This document shows, in pieces, positions 10,691-22,911 of a DNA stretch of 40,273 bases (position 1 is the first letter of the stretch; every line of letters starts with the position of its first letter). The stretch spans positions 1 through 40,273 of the forward strand of contig JANQEG010000043.1 of NCBI GenBank assembly GCA_028278505.1. Direction: 5' to 3'. Under the pieces are notes generated by a model that saw only the letters and a list, made by a program, of their open reading frames with translations, was not told the origin of the DNA and did not search any database. A program made the translations under genes and the position numbers. The stretch is from Rhodobiaceae bacterium. GTDB taxonomy: Bacteria > Pseudomonadota > Alphaproteobacteria > Rhizobiales > JAKPQE01.

Positions 10691-11134
10691 ATGGGTGTGT
10701 TCGATTTCATCAAGAGCGTCGGCGAGAAGCTCGGCATCGGGTCCGAGGAGGAAGCGCCGACCGCCGATGATCTCGCCAAGGAGGTGCAAAAGCACGGCCT
10801 GGAGGCCGAGGATCTGAAGGTCGAGGTAAAGGGCGATACGGTCGCCGTTTCCGGCAAGGCGCCGTCGAATTCGATCCGCGAAAAGATCGTTTTGGCCATG
10901 GGCAATGTGCTCGGCATCGCCAAGGTCGAGGAAGCGATTGCGGTGGCGGAACAGGAGCCGGACGCGACCTTCTACACGGTCGAGAAGGGCGACACGCTCT
11001 GGAAGATTTCCGAAGCGCATTACGGCAAGGGCAAGGGCGGCGAATACAACACCATATTCGAGGCCAACACGCCGATGCTGACCCATCCCGACAAGATCTA
11101 CCCCGGCCAGGTGCTCCGCATCCCGCCGCTGTGA
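10691..11134 (+). CDS. kbp: BON-LysM protein, Kbp/YgaU-like potassium-binding protein
   Basis: 147 residues, matching E. coli Kbp (YgaU) in length and layout. A BON domain lies at about 24-88 (DDLAKEVQKHGLEAEDLKVEV) and a LysM domain at about 95-146 (FYTVEKGDTLWKISEAHYG, IYPGQVLRIPPL). Kbp is a cytosolic K+-binding protein involved in osmotic and potassium stress; other members are annotated simply as LysM peptidoglycan-binding proteins. No signal peptide is present, as in Kbp. A strong GAGGAGG site precedes the ATG, and a good terminator follows the stop by about 26 bp, so it is likely a single-gene unit. Confidence 0.9.
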   Translation: MGVFDFIKSVGEKLGIGSEEEAPTADDLAKEVQKHGLEAEDLKVEVKGDTVAVSGKAPSNSIREKIVLAMGNVLGIAKVEEAIAVAEQEPDATFYTVEKGDTLWKISEAHYGKGKGGEYNTIFEANTPMLTHPDKIYPGQVLRIPPL

Positions 11135-11159
11135 TCTGAGCGCAGTCCCGACAAATGAA

Positions 11160-11194
11160 CGGACTCCCTGCCACCGCAGGGAGGCCGTTTCTTA
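11160..11194 (+). terminator. Rho-independent terminator after the kbp-like gene
   Basis: A 12-bp stem (11160-11171 with 11176-11187, one A-G mismatch), a CACC tetraloop, then TTTCTTA. It starts 26 bp after the stop codon of the BON-LysM gene. Confidence 0.8.
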
Positions 11195-11260
11195 TGTGCG
11201 ACGCTTGGACGAGGGGTTTCGCCTCTCTCCCCGTCGTCACCGCCGCCTCGCTCGTCACCG

Positions 11261-11380
11261 CCCGGTTTATCCGGGCGGTCCATTGGCCTTTCAATATGAG
11301 CGATGGTATCGCCCAAGAAACTCAGGCGCTTCTGAACACCGAAAGGCCATTGGATTGCCCGCATGAAGCGGGCAATGACG
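11261..11380. repeat. Compound palindromic element (family C, copy 1)
   Basis: About 120 bp. It starts with the hairpin CCCGG-TTTAT-CCGGG (11261-11275). Next come CCATTGGCCTTTC (11280-11292) and its near-complement GAAAGGCCATTGG (11341-11353), which enclose about 48 bp. It ends with the hairpin TTGCCCGC-ATGAA-GCGGGCAA (11355-11375) and TGACG. Copies with the same order of parts occur at 35589-35696 and 35933-36051. It fills most of the 305-bp gap before the zinc-ribbon gene. No gene is seen in it. Confidence 0.75.
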
Positions 11381-11439
11381 ACGGATAGAGGTCAGATGGA
11401 CAACAGAAACCACTTTGCCCGGACAGTAGCGCTCCAGGA

Positions 11440-11631
11440 TCACGCCGCGCAGGCCATGTCCTGACCGCAGCACATCGGCGACTTGATCTTGCCGTGACCG
11501 TTCGGGCATTCGGAAATCTGCACCTCGGCGCCATTGTCGAGCGTCAGCGTGCCGTTGTTCAGCGGCGCATCGCATTTGCCGCAGGAAGCATTGACGCTCA
11601 TGCCGCAGACTTCGCATTCATAGGTAGCCAT
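11440..11631 (-). CDS. Small zinc-ribbon-like protein
   Basis: 63 residues with paired cysteines: C6-X2-C9, C17-X2-C20, C42 with H46, C54-C55 and C61. The number of ligands would suit two metal sites, zinc or iron. It resembles short conserved proteins of Rhizobiales with the start MATYECEVCGM and the end CCGQDMAC, whose function is unknown. An AAGGAATT sequence lies upstream of the ATG. It is convergent with the kbp-like gene and divergent from the SHMT-like gene. It is short, but the spacing of the cysteines and the recognisable ends make it a credible real gene. Confidence 0.8.
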   Translation of the reverse strand: MATYECEVCGMSVNASCGKCDAPLNNGTLTLDNGAEVQISECPNGHGKIKSPMCCGQDMACAA

Positions 11632-11862
11632 TTCCGCAATTCCTTCTCGTTGGGCCGCCTTACGCTTGTTCGGAAGCGCTCAAAGCACGCACTCTGCCTG
11701 TCCGATATTAAGCGGCTTTGATGGCGACTCACAACAACGCAGACGACGGGCAGCGCCCCGAAATGACCGGCACCGCCGGAAAAATCATCGCACAGTTCGA
11801 CGATTTGCATTGCGACACACCGCCCGCTTTGATCATCTGGCCCCAGAGAACGGGAGGGCGCA

Positions 11863-13188
11863 ATGACGGCCTTGAAGAACCGGTCATGGGTACCGGACGC
11901 CTGCGAAAGCCATGTCCAGGATATCGCCAACCGTACCGCGGACAGCGCGATCGACCAACTGGCCGACCGTATCGACGAACTCGTTGCCCGCAACCGCACC
12001 ATCCATGAGCGCGAATGCTTCAATCTCAACCCGGCGACCAATGTCATGAACCCGCGCGCCGAAGCGCTGCTCGCCGCCGGCCTCGGCTCGCGCCCCTCGC
12101 TCGGCTATCCGGGTGACAAATACGAGATGGGCCTGGAGGCGATCGAGGAGATCGAGGTCATCGCCGCCGAACTGTGCGCCGAGGTGTTTCAGGCCGACTA
12201 TGCCGAACTTCGGGTGCCGTCTGGCGCGATCGCCAATCTCTACGCCTTCATGGCCACCTGCCGGCCGGGCGATGCGATCATCGCGCCGCCCGCGACCATC
12301 GGCGGCCACATCACCCATCATGGCCCCGGCGCCGCCGGCCTTTATGGTCTTCAGATCCACGATGCCCCGGTCGATGCCGACGGCTACACCGTCGACCTCG
12401 ACGGCTTGCGCGCGCTGGCGCTGGAAGTGCGGCCGCGACTGATCACCATCGGCGGCAGCCTCAATCTGTTCCCGCACCCGGTCGCTGAAATCCGCGAGAT
12501 CGCCGGCGAGGTCGGCGCCAATCTGTTGTTCGATGCCGCGCATCAGTGCGGCGTCATCGCCGGCGGCGCCTGGCCCAACCCGCTTTCAGCGGGCGCCGAT
12601 CTGATGACGATGAGCACCTATAAGAGCCTCGGCGGCCCGCCGGGCGGCCTCATCGTCACCAATGACGCTGGCATTGCCGAACGCCTCGATGCGATCGCCT
12701 TTCCCGGCCTGACGGCGAATTTCGATGCCGGCAAGACCGCGGCGATGGCCTTGACCATGCTCGACTGGAAGGAATATGGCCGCGCCTATGCCGAGGCGAT
12801 GGTGCGGGTCGCCAAAGCCTTCGCCGAGGCGCTCGACGCGGAAGGCCTGCCGCTGTTCGCAAAGGCGGGCGGCTTCACCGCCTCGCACCAGTTCGCCGTC
12901 GAGGCGGCGCCCTTCGGCGGCGGCCAGACCGCATCGAAGGCCCTGCGCAAGGCCGGCTTCCTCGCCTGCGGCATCGGCCTGCCGATCGCCCCGGTCGACG
13001 GCGACATGAACGGCTTGCGCCTCGGCACGCCGGAACTGGTCCGCTGGGGCGTCGGCGAGGACGATATCGCCGGGATTGCGGCGCTCGTCGCCCGCGCCTT
13101 GCAAAGCGATGCGCCCGAGACGCTCGCCGCCGAGGTGGCGGAATTGCGCGGCCGCTTCCAATCGCTGCAATTCGTGCGCGGGGCATGA
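11863..13188 (+). CDS. Serine hydroxymethyltransferase-like PLP enzyme
   Basis: 441-residue fold-type I PLP enzyme related to GlyA. Visible signatures: NLNPATNVMNPRAEALL (about 54-70), GYPGDKYEMG (81-90), D224 in LLFDAAHQCG (ring-nitrogen Asp) and the Schiff-base K254 in MSTYKSLGGPPGG, which replaces the THKTLRGPRGG of true GlyA. Sequence spacing and the changed active-site loop suggest an SHMT paralogue, for example an aldolase or alpha-methylserine-type enzyme, rather than the housekeeping enzyme. A GGGAGG site precedes the ATG. It stands alone on this strand, with no folate or glycine-cleavage genes nearby. Confidence 0.85.
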   Translation: MTALKNRSWVPDACESHVQDIANRTADSAIDQLADRIDELVARNRTIHERECFNLNPATNVMNPRAEALLAAGLGSRPSLGYPGDKYEMGLEAIEEIEVIAAELCAEVFQADYAELRVPSGAIANLYAFMATCRPGDAIIAPPATIGGHITHHGPGAAGLYGLQIHDAPVDADGYTVDLDGLRALALEVRPRLITIGGSLNLFPHPVAEIREIAGEVGANLLFDAAHQCGVIAGGAWPNPLSAGADLMTMSTYKSLGGPPGGLIVTNDAGIAERLDAIAFPGLTANFDAGKTAAMALTMLDWKEYGRAYAEAMVRVAKAFAEALDAEGLPLFAKAGGFTASHQFAVEAAPFGGGQTASKALRKAGFLACGIGLPIAPVDGDMNGLRLGTPELVRWGVGEDDIAGIAALVARALQSDAPETLAAEVAELRGRFQSLQFVRGA

Positions 13189-13464
13189 GCCGTTATCAAT
13201 CCCCCATGGTCTCGATCGGATGCGGGGGTCCATTGGGGCGGCTCGGCCAATGGCCGTGTTTGCCGTCAGGCCTTATTGAGGTCCGGCTTTCGCGGAGGAA
13301 CCCGAGGGGAAACGTGTTTCTCTTCAATGCTTTGCGGCTTTCGTCCCCTCTCCCCGCCGGTGACCGCCCGCCGCTTTTCTGCTTGCGTCGATTTTTCTGA
13401 AAACGTCACCACGATCACCGGTTAGAATAGGCGACAATGACCGTCACCGGCGGAGGTTGGAACC

Positions 13465-13890
13465 ATGCGCACGCCCGTCCTTGTCCTCACCCTGTCCCTT
13501 GGTCTCCTGGCCGCGGCAACGCCGGCACAGGCCGGCGATCCATTGCCCGCAGCCCCGGTCACCCTGGCTCAGAATGCCGGATCGGCGGCGCCGGCAGTTC
13601 AGCCGCGCCCGGGGGCGGCCCGGCTTCTCGGCATCGTCGAGGACGGCCGCTTTGCGCTGCTCGGCGACACCGGTCCGCTGCCGGCGCAAATCCGGCTGAC
13701 GACGATAAAGCGGCAGGAGGCGATGAGCCCGGAAGCCGGCGAGCCCGATCTCTCGCCCCATGAGGGGGCGGCGATCATGGTCGAGGGCTTTCTCGACAGC
13801 GGCTGGCTCTACGAGGCCGCGATCGTCGACCGCGCCGGCCCGATCCTGACCGAACTCGTGCGGCGGTCGTTTGCCGAGGGCGTTCAATAA
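13465..13890 (+). CDS. Secreted hypothetical protein
   Basis: 141 residues with a clear signal peptide: MRTP, then a hydrophobic core VLVLTLSLGLLAAATP, then a likely cleavage after AQA at about residue 23. The rest contains an Ala/Pro-rich stretch (about 26-50) and a compact domain from about 53 (RLLGIVEDGRFALLGDTGPLP) to the end, which looks like a small beta-rich fold. A GGAGG site precedes the ATG. It is convergent with the extensin-like gene, 8 bp apart. I do not recognise a family; export to the periplasm is the only supported statement. Confidence 0.75.
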   Translation: MRTPVLVLTLSLGLLAAATPAQAGDPLPAAPVTLAQNAGSAAPAVQPRPGAARLLGIVEDGRFALLGDTGPLPAQIRLTTIKRQEAMSPEAGEPDLSPHEGAAIMVEGFLDSGWLYEAAIVDRAGPILTELVRRSFAEGVQ

Positions 13891-13898
13891 AACCAAAC

Positions 13899-14759
13899 CT
13901 ATTCGCAGATCCGGTGGTCGTTCTTTCGCCTGGCCAGGTCGAGGTGGAAATGGGTTCTGTGGTCGTCGCCGGACTCCGGCCCGAGCACCGTCGAAAAATG
14001 CGCGCAGGCGGTGGCGTGGGCGCGGTGCAGGAAGGTCGACCTTGCCGTATCGCCCTGCCAGTGCAGCCGCACATCGACGACGCTGCCGTCTTCGAGCACG
14101 AAGGCGGAGATATCGACGGCATTGCCGAAACCATGCTCGCTGAGCCTGGCGTCGGCTTGGCCGTTCTGCCCGCGGCAGACATAGGAGGCGGCGACCCAAT
14201 AGCCGGCGACCGCCTGGCCGAGATAGTCCTGGGCGGCGTTCTGCACCGGACCGTCGGTCCAGGCGGCAAGCGCCTCGACCATCGGACAGGCGAGCGTCGC
14301 CGCCGGCACCAGCGAGACCGGCGGCGCCGCGCCGATCGAAACCACGTCGTAGGGCGCGGCGATGCGGCAGCCGCCCTCGCCGGTGATCGGATCGAGCGGG
14401 GCGGCGCGCGCGATCACCCGTAACCGGCTCGCGCAAGGATCGGCCGGCGCCGCATCGGCACCGGGCCGCGCCGGCATGTGCAGCTTGGGCGGCGCCCCCG
14501 ACAGGGTTTTCGGCGGCGACGGCACCGCCGGCGCCGCCTTTTCGTCTTCGCGCGGGACCGCCGGATCGAGGCTGCCGACGGCGCCGCGCCGATCGGGGCG
14601 TTGCGGCGGTCGCGGGATGTCCTGCTCGATGGTCGCCGTCTGCGCCGGACCCGGCCGCGGACGCGGCAGCGGCTCGGCTGCCGCCGCCGGCGCGATCGCC
14701 GGCACGGCAAGCACGGCCGCCAGTGCCCATGAAACCGGAACCCGCATCGTCGTCTTCAT
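13899..14759 (-). CDS. Secreted extensin-like C-terminal domain protein
   Basis: 286 residues. The signal peptide spans about 1-26 (WALAAVLAVPAIAPAAAA). A Pro/Arg-rich linker follows at about 27-95. The extensin-like domain (Extensin-like_C, common in Rhizobiales) begins near 108 at DPCASRLRV and runs to the end. It has conserved cysteines, SEHGFGNAVDISAF and the terminal DDHRTHFHLDLARR. SEHGFGNAVDI and THFHLD resemble the His/Asp metal-binding motifs of LAS-type (D-Ala-D-Ala carboxypeptidase-like) enzymes, so a cell-wall hydrolase role is plausible but unproven. ATG at 14759 is chosen because it gives the signal peptide; codons further upstream look unrelated. Confidence 0.88.
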   Translation of the reverse strand: MKTTMRVPVSWALAAVLAVPAIAPAAAAEPLPRPRPGPAQTATIEQDIPRPPQRPDRRGAVGSLDPAVPREDEKAAPAVPSPPKTLSGAPPKLHMPARPGADAAPADPCASRLRVIARAAPLDPITGEGGCRIAAPYDVVSIGAAPPVSLVPAATLACPMVEALAAWTDGPVQNAAQDYLGQAVAGYWVAASYVCRGQNGQADARLSEHGFGNAVDISAFVLEDGSVVDVRLHWQGDTARSTFLHRAHATACAHFSTVLGPESGDDHRTHFHLDLARRKNDHRICE

Positions 14760-14923
14760 CCCGGCAATACCGAATCGCCGCCGATTATGCCGCCATGCGC
14801 GGGCCGCCGCGACACTTTCCCTGTCTTCACGAGGAAATCGGCTTGCCTTTTCACCGGCGCGATCACACTCTGCCGGCACCGAACAGGCAACGACGTGAAG
14901 TGCTTCCACCGAAGAGGAACATG

Positions 14924-16192
14924 ATGACCTACCGGCCGGTATCCGGACTGGCGCTTGCCGCCGACATCGATGCGGGAAGGCTGTCGCCCGGCGATGTGCT
15001 TAACCGGGCCGAGGCGGTGATCGCCGAGCACGAGGCGACGATCGGCGCCTTCGAACATCTCGATATTGCCGCCGCGGCGAATGCCGCCCGGACGGCGTCC
15101 GGCCCCCTCCACGGCCTCCCCGTCGGCATCAAGGACGTCTTCGACACCGCCGACATGCCGACCACCTACGGCTCGTCGATCTATCGCGGCCATCGGCCGG
15201 TCGCCGATGCGGCGATCGTCTCGATGATCAAGCGGGCCGGCGGCACCATCATCGGCAAGACCGTGACCACCGAGTTCGCCTTTTTCGAGCCCGGCAAGAC
15301 CCGTAATCCGGTCAATCCCGGCCACACGCCGGGCGGCTCGTCCTCCGGTTCGGCGGCAGCCGTCGCCGCCGGCATGGTGCCGTTCGCTGTCGGCACCCAG
15401 ACCGGCGGCTCGGTCGTCAGGCCGGCATCGTTCTGCGGCATTGCCGGCTACAAGCCGAGCTTTCGCCTGATCCCCACCGTCGGCCTCAAACCGTTTTCCT
15501 GGACGCTGGACACGGTCGGCTTCTTTGCCGCCGGCATCGACGATGTCGCCTATTTCGTAAGCGCCGCCACCGGCCGCAATCTGCGCACCGACGGCGCCGC
15601 GCCCGGCGCCCCGCGCATCGCCCTCGCCCACACCCATCTGTGGCACGAGGCCTCCGGCGAAATGCGCCAGGCGCTTGAAACCGCAGCGCGCCATGCCGCA
15701 GCCGCCGGCGCCGCGGTCGCCGAGATCGAACTCGCCGGGCTTTTTTCCGAGGCGTTCGCCGCCCACCAGATCATCCAGGATCACCAGGCGGCACTGGCGC
15801 TGGCCTGGGAACACGAAAACCATAGCGACAGCTTGAGCGCGATCCTGCGCGACACCCTCGACTACGGCCGCACGATCTCGGTCGACGACTATGACGCGGC
15901 ACGACGCACCGCGCGCGCGGCACGTCTGGCGCTGCGCGACACGCTGACCGAATTCGACATCCTGCTGACGCCGAGCGCCCCGGGCGCAGCGCCGGAAGGG
16001 CTGGGATCGACCGGAAGCGCGATCTTCAACCGGCTGTGGACGCTGATGGGCGTCCCCGCCATCAACGTGCCGGGGCTTAAGGCCGGCAGCGGCCTGCCGC
16101 TCGGCGTTCAGGTGGTCGGCCGCCACGGCCGCGACCACGAAACGCTCCTGGCCGCGAAATGGCTCGAAACGGCGATTTCCGGCGCAAACTGA
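14924..16192 (+). CDS. Amidase (amidase signature family)
   Basis: 422-residue hydrolase of the amidase signature family. The Ser-cisSer-Lys triad is visible: K70 in LPVGIKDVFDTAD, S139 in TPGGSSSGSAAAVAAG and S163 in GTQTGGSVVRPASFCG; the spacing matches malonamidase E2. These enzymes split a carboxamide to acid and ammonia; GatA is the best known relative. No gatB or gatC is nearby and the length is shorter than GatA, so a catabolic amidase is likelier. ATG at 14924 is 6 bp from GAAGAGG; the adjacent ATG at 14921 is also possible. An SDR gene follows after 81 bp. Confidence 0.9.
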   Translation: MTYRPVSGLALAADIDAGRLSPGDVLNRAEAVIAEHEATIGAFEHLDIAAAANAARTASGPLHGLPVGIKDVFDTADMPTTYGSSIYRGHRPVADAAIVSMIKRAGGTIIGKTVTTEFAFFEPGKTRNPVNPGHTPGGSSSGSAAAVAAGMVPFAVGTQTGGSVVRPASFCGIAGYKPSFRLIPTVGLKPFSWTLDTVGFFAAGIDDVAYFVSAATGRNLRTDGAAPGAPRIALAHTHLWHEASGEMRQALETAARHAAAAGAAVAEIELAGLFSEAFAAHQIIQDHQAALALAWEHENHSDSLSAILRDTLDYGRTISVDDYDAARRTARAARLALRDTLTEFDILLTPSAPGAAPEGLGSTGSAIFNRLWTLMGVPAINVPGLKAGSGLPLGVQVVGRHGRDHETLLAAKWLETAISGAN

Positions 16193-16273
16193 ACCGAACA
16201 CCGATCTGCGCCTTCGGCCCCGTCCCGGCGGCATCGAGGCGGCAGAAAACCTCGTCAAGCGTGGAGGCGTCAC

Positions 16274-16954
16274 ATGCAGACCGTTCTGATCACCGGCGCC
16301 AATCGCGGCATCGGCCTTGAGCTTGCCCGGCTTTATGCGGCGCGCGGCGATCGTGTCATCGCCTGCTGCCGCGACCCCGAATGCGCCGCGGCTCTTCACG
16401 AACTGGACGGGATCGAAATCCATCGCCTCGACGTGACGAGCGTCGACGACATCGCCGATCTCAAAGCGGCGCTCGGCACCCGGCCGATCGACATCCTGAT
16501 CAACAATGCCGGCATTATCGGCCCCGAACGCCAGTCGGCGCTGAACATGGATTTCGATGGCTGGCTGAAAACCTTCGAGGTCAACACGCTCGGGCCGCTC
16601 CGCTTAGCTGCGGCACTTCTCGACAATCTGCGCCGGGCCGAGGCGCCGAAGCTCGTCACCCTGTCGAGCCGGATGGGATCGCTGACCGGCGGCGGCGGCA
16701 GCGACCGCATCGCCTATCGCTCCTCGAAGGCGGCGATCAACCGGGCCATGCAGGGGCTCGCCGAAGATCTTCGCGGCGAGCGGATCACCGTGGTCGTGGT
16801 CCATCCCGGCTGGGTCAGCACCGATATGGGCGGGCCGGCCGCACCGCTGGCGCCGCGGGAGTCGGCGACCCGGCTGGCGGCAATCATCGCCGCGCTCGAC
16901 CACGGCGATTCCGGCCGTTTCATCGATATCGACGGCAAAGATGCGGACTGGTAG
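16274..16954 (+). CDS. Short-chain dehydrogenase/reductase
   Basis: 226-residue NAD(P)-dependent Rossmann oxidoreductase. TGANRGIGLELARLY (residues 6-20) binds the cofactor, followed by the structural motif NNAGIIG and the catalytic set S (TLSSRMGS) and Y-x3-K (AYRSSKAAINRA). The C-terminal PGWVSTDMGGPAAPL is typical of the C-factor/CsgA-like SDR group. The substrate cannot be assigned. A GGAGG site lies 8 bp before the ATG. It follows the amidase on the same strand and may be cotranscribed with it. Confidence 0.92.
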   Translation: MQTVLITGANRGIGLELARLYAARGDRVIACCRDPECAAALHELDGIEIHRLDVTSVDDIADLKAALGTRPIDILINNAGIIGPERQSALNMDFDGWLKTFEVNTLGPLRLAAALLDNLRRAEAPKLVTLSSRMGSLTGGGGSDRIAYRSSKAAINRAMQGLAEDLRGERITVVVVHPGWVSTDMGGPAAPLAPRESATRLAAIIAALDHGDSGRFIDIDGKDADW

Positions 16955-17138
16955 GCGGCCCCTGCGACAAAAAACACGGTGCAAAACGGCCGTCATCAAA
17001 CCGTTACAATTAAAAGCTTTTCGCCGCAAAAGCGTTAACTAAACGGTAACATCTTCGGCGTTGCAGCATACTTTTCGCTTTCTGTTGCCCGGCGTCAGGC
17101 CTAAAATTACCACCTAAGGTCACAACGGGAGGAAAGCC

Positions 17139-17222
17139 ATGAACATAGCGCGCAGCGTCAATGTTCTCGTGTTCCTAGCCGCCTTCGGCATGGTCGGTGC
17201 GGTCGTCATCGGGACGTTCTGA
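17139..17222 (+). CDS. 27-residue single-helix membrane protein
   Basis: A short gene with unusually good expression signals. The Shine-Dalgarno GGGAGGAAAG ends a few bases before the ATG at 17139. The frame codes for MNIARS, then a hydrophobic helix (VNVLVFLAAFGMVGAVVIG), then TF and a TGA stop. One transmembrane helix with an N-terminal Arg is predicted. A strong terminator begins 50 bp after the stop, which makes it a free-standing transcription unit. Function is unknown; such small proteins often sit in or regulate membrane complexes. It is too short for ordinary gene callers. Confidence 0.65.
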   Translation: MNIARSVNVLVFLAAFGMVGAVVIGTF

Positions 17223-17271
17223 ACCCCGACAGACAAGCGGAAAAGAAGCGGCAGTCAAAGAATTCAAGGCC

Positions 17272-17307
17272 AAGGTGGCGCCCCAAAGGAGCGCCGCCTT
17301 TCGTTTT
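17272..17307 (+). terminator. Rho-independent terminator after the 27-residue gene
   Basis: A 10-bp stem (AAGGTGGCGC, 17272-17281, with GCGCCGCCTT, 17291-17300, one G-U pair) closes a 9-base loop and is followed by TCGTTTT. Position and shape fit the end of the small-protein transcript. Confidence 0.8.
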
Positions 17308-17309
17308 GG

Positions 17310-17731
17310 GTTGGATCGCTTTCTCGGACGCGACGAGTTGAAGCGTGTCATGGCTGGAGCACCGTGCCTGTAATGGGATGCAATTCTGTTTCGCGATTGG
17401 CACGGCGACCCGCCACCGGCATACCGCGTTGACCGGGGCAATGGGTCCCCGCTTCCGCGAGGACGGTGGGTGGTGTTGGCGTTTTCGCATCAATCAAGCA
17501 CCTTCCCCGCGAAAGCGGGGAACCATTTGCGGTTCCGAAAGCATAGATTTATCAGAGAGTTGTCAAAACGGAAAAACGTCCACCGCGCCGCGGCGGGGCG
17601 CAGACAAGACAATCAACACCATACGAACACCGCCACATCGAACACAGGACAGCAGTCGGACACGCCCGGCATGACCGGACGCGTGCTGTCGTCCGACGCC
17701 ACCCGCCGTTCCCATCCCGGAATACAACGCT
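17310..17731. repeat. Intergenic gap with palindromic element (family D, copy 1)
   Basis: The 422-bp stretch has no credible gene. At 17445-17464 is GTCCCCGCTTCCGCGAGGAC and at 17503-17522 the perfect hairpin TTCCCCGC-GAAA-GCGGGGAA with a GNRA-type loop. Together they look like the arms of one mobile-type palindromic unit. Frames in this stretch are short and biased by the repeats. The 3' end of the LysR gene is at 17732. Confidence 0.6.
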
Positions 17732-18586
17732 CTAAACCTCCCCCAGCACTTCACCGACATTTTCGAAAAGCGCGACGATCCAGGCGATCGCGACGTCGAT
17801 GCGCTGGACGTTGCGCAGATCGGGATGGACCAGCATCCAGACATCGCGCGAGGGCACCGGCGCCCCCGTTTCGACCCGGACGAGTTCGGGGCAGCGATCG
17901 CCCAACAAGACCGGCAGGACGCCGTGTCCGAGCCGGCGCTGCGCGGCTACCAGCATCGCCTGCTGATCGTTGACCCGGAGCACGATGCCGCCGCCTTCGC
18001 GCGCCGCCCTTTCCAGGAATGCCGCCTCGGGCTGCTCGAACATCGTTTCGTCGTAGCAGATCCAGCCGCTGCCCGAATCGAGCGATTTGTGGCGGAAAAC
18101 CCCGAAATCGATCCTCCCGATCTTGCGGACGAGGACCTCTCCGGTGCGCGGCCGGCCGAGTCTCAGCGCAATATCCGCCTCGCGACGGAACAGGTTCAGA
18201 TTACGGTGTGTCGCGATGAATTCCGGCTCGAGGCGCGGATTCTGGCTGATCAGCCGCGCCAGCCCCGGCACCAGAATGTGATGAATGATGAACGGAACCG
18301 AGGTGATCCGCACCCGCCCTTCGCTCGACTGATCGCTGCCGATCGCCCGGGCGATACCGACGTCGAGCTCGGTTTCGGCGCGCTCGGCCGCATCGGCGAG
18401 CCGCTCGGCCGCCGCCGTCGGTTCAAGCCGGGTCCCGGTCCGGGAAAACAGGCGGATGCCGAGATCGCGCTCGAGCTGGGCGATGCGGCGCGATACGGTC
18501 GACTGGTCGATCTTCAACTCGCTGGCGGCCGCGCTCGCCGAGCCGCTCCGCACCACATGCAGGAATATTTTGATGTCATCCCACAT
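17732..18586 (-). CDS. LysR-family transcriptional regulator
   Basis: 284 residues. The N-terminal winged helix-turn-helix (about 1-60) reads MWDDIKIFLHVVRSGSASAAASELKIDQSTVSRRIAQLERDLGIRLFSRTG, the standard LysR pattern. The effector domain covers about 90-284 and looks intact (VRITSVPFIIHHILVPGLARL). ATG at 18586 follows AGGTG at 8 bp and gives the expected start; codons upstream have no relation to the family. The protein is slightly short but complete. There is no divergent partner gene within 590 bp, so its target is unknown. Confidence 0.9.
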   Translation of the reverse strand: MWDDIKIFLHVVRSGSASAAASELKIDQSTVSRRIAQLERDLGIRLFSRTGTRLEPTAAAERLADAAERAETELDVGIARAIGSDQSSEGRVRITSVPFIIHHILVPGLARLISQNPRLEPEFIATHRNLNLFRREADIALRLGRPRTGEVLVRKIGRIDFGVFRHKSLDSGSGWICYDETMFEQPEAAFLERAAREGGGIVLRVNDQQAMLVAAQRRLGHGVLPVLLGDRCPELVRVETGAPVPSRDVWMLVHPDLRNVQRIDVAIAWIVALFENVGEVLGEV

Positions 18587-19176
18587 CAGTTGCGCACCTA
18601 CGCCACAGACTGCCGCTGTTCTGCAACCTGTGGCCATCGAAAAGCAAGTAGACAACCTAGAACGCGAATCATAGCATTCTATTCTCAGAAAAAGCGAATC
18701 ATGCCGGCGTCGAAAAGAACGCCCCCGGGTCGCCCGGCCAATCCGTCGCGCCCGCCCGCATCCTTCCCGCCTCGACCCCGTGAACCGAAATTGTTTAAGC
18801 ATTTTTCGGTATTTATCGGTGTGTGCACAAGTGCATAGCTGCTATTCGTCCGTGGCTGGAAAAAACGCTCGCGGCTGACCTATCTTGGTTCATGCCCTAC
18901 CCGGCGATTTGGATCGATCATCCTGCGTTTCCCCCAAAAGGCTCGGGTGCCGGCGTGATCGCAAGATCATGCGGAACCGGAGCAGGGATGTTGGATTCTT
19001 CGCGGACTCGGGAAGGGCCGGAGGTGGTCGCCGAAACCACCGAACGGACGGATTCGATCAAGGACTCACTCCCCAGCAGTCCCCTCGACCGGCCGTCCGG
19101 TCGGCGACACCTCCGCTCCGCTCATGCCATGTTGCGCTGAGCGCTCAGTCAGCACAACAGCGGATCGGCCGGCGCG
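18587..19176. other. 590-bp intergenic region with no assigned gene
   Basis: The region lies between the LysR start and the metH stop. Base composition is lower than the surroundings at 18600-18900. A reading frame on the plus strand (18823-19140, 105 codons) has no family resemblance and no good ribosome site. A 12-bp palindrome CTGAGCGCTCAG is at 19137-19148. Nothing else could be supported; an unrecognised small RNA is possible. Confidence 0.4.

Positions 19177-22907
<3,731 letters not shown>

Positions 22908-22911
<4 letters not shown>

Noticed and set aside
11718-12008. 96-codon frame overlapping the start of the SHMT-like gene
   Set aside because: It overlaps the enzyme gene in another frame, lacks a good ribosome site and has no family resemblance.
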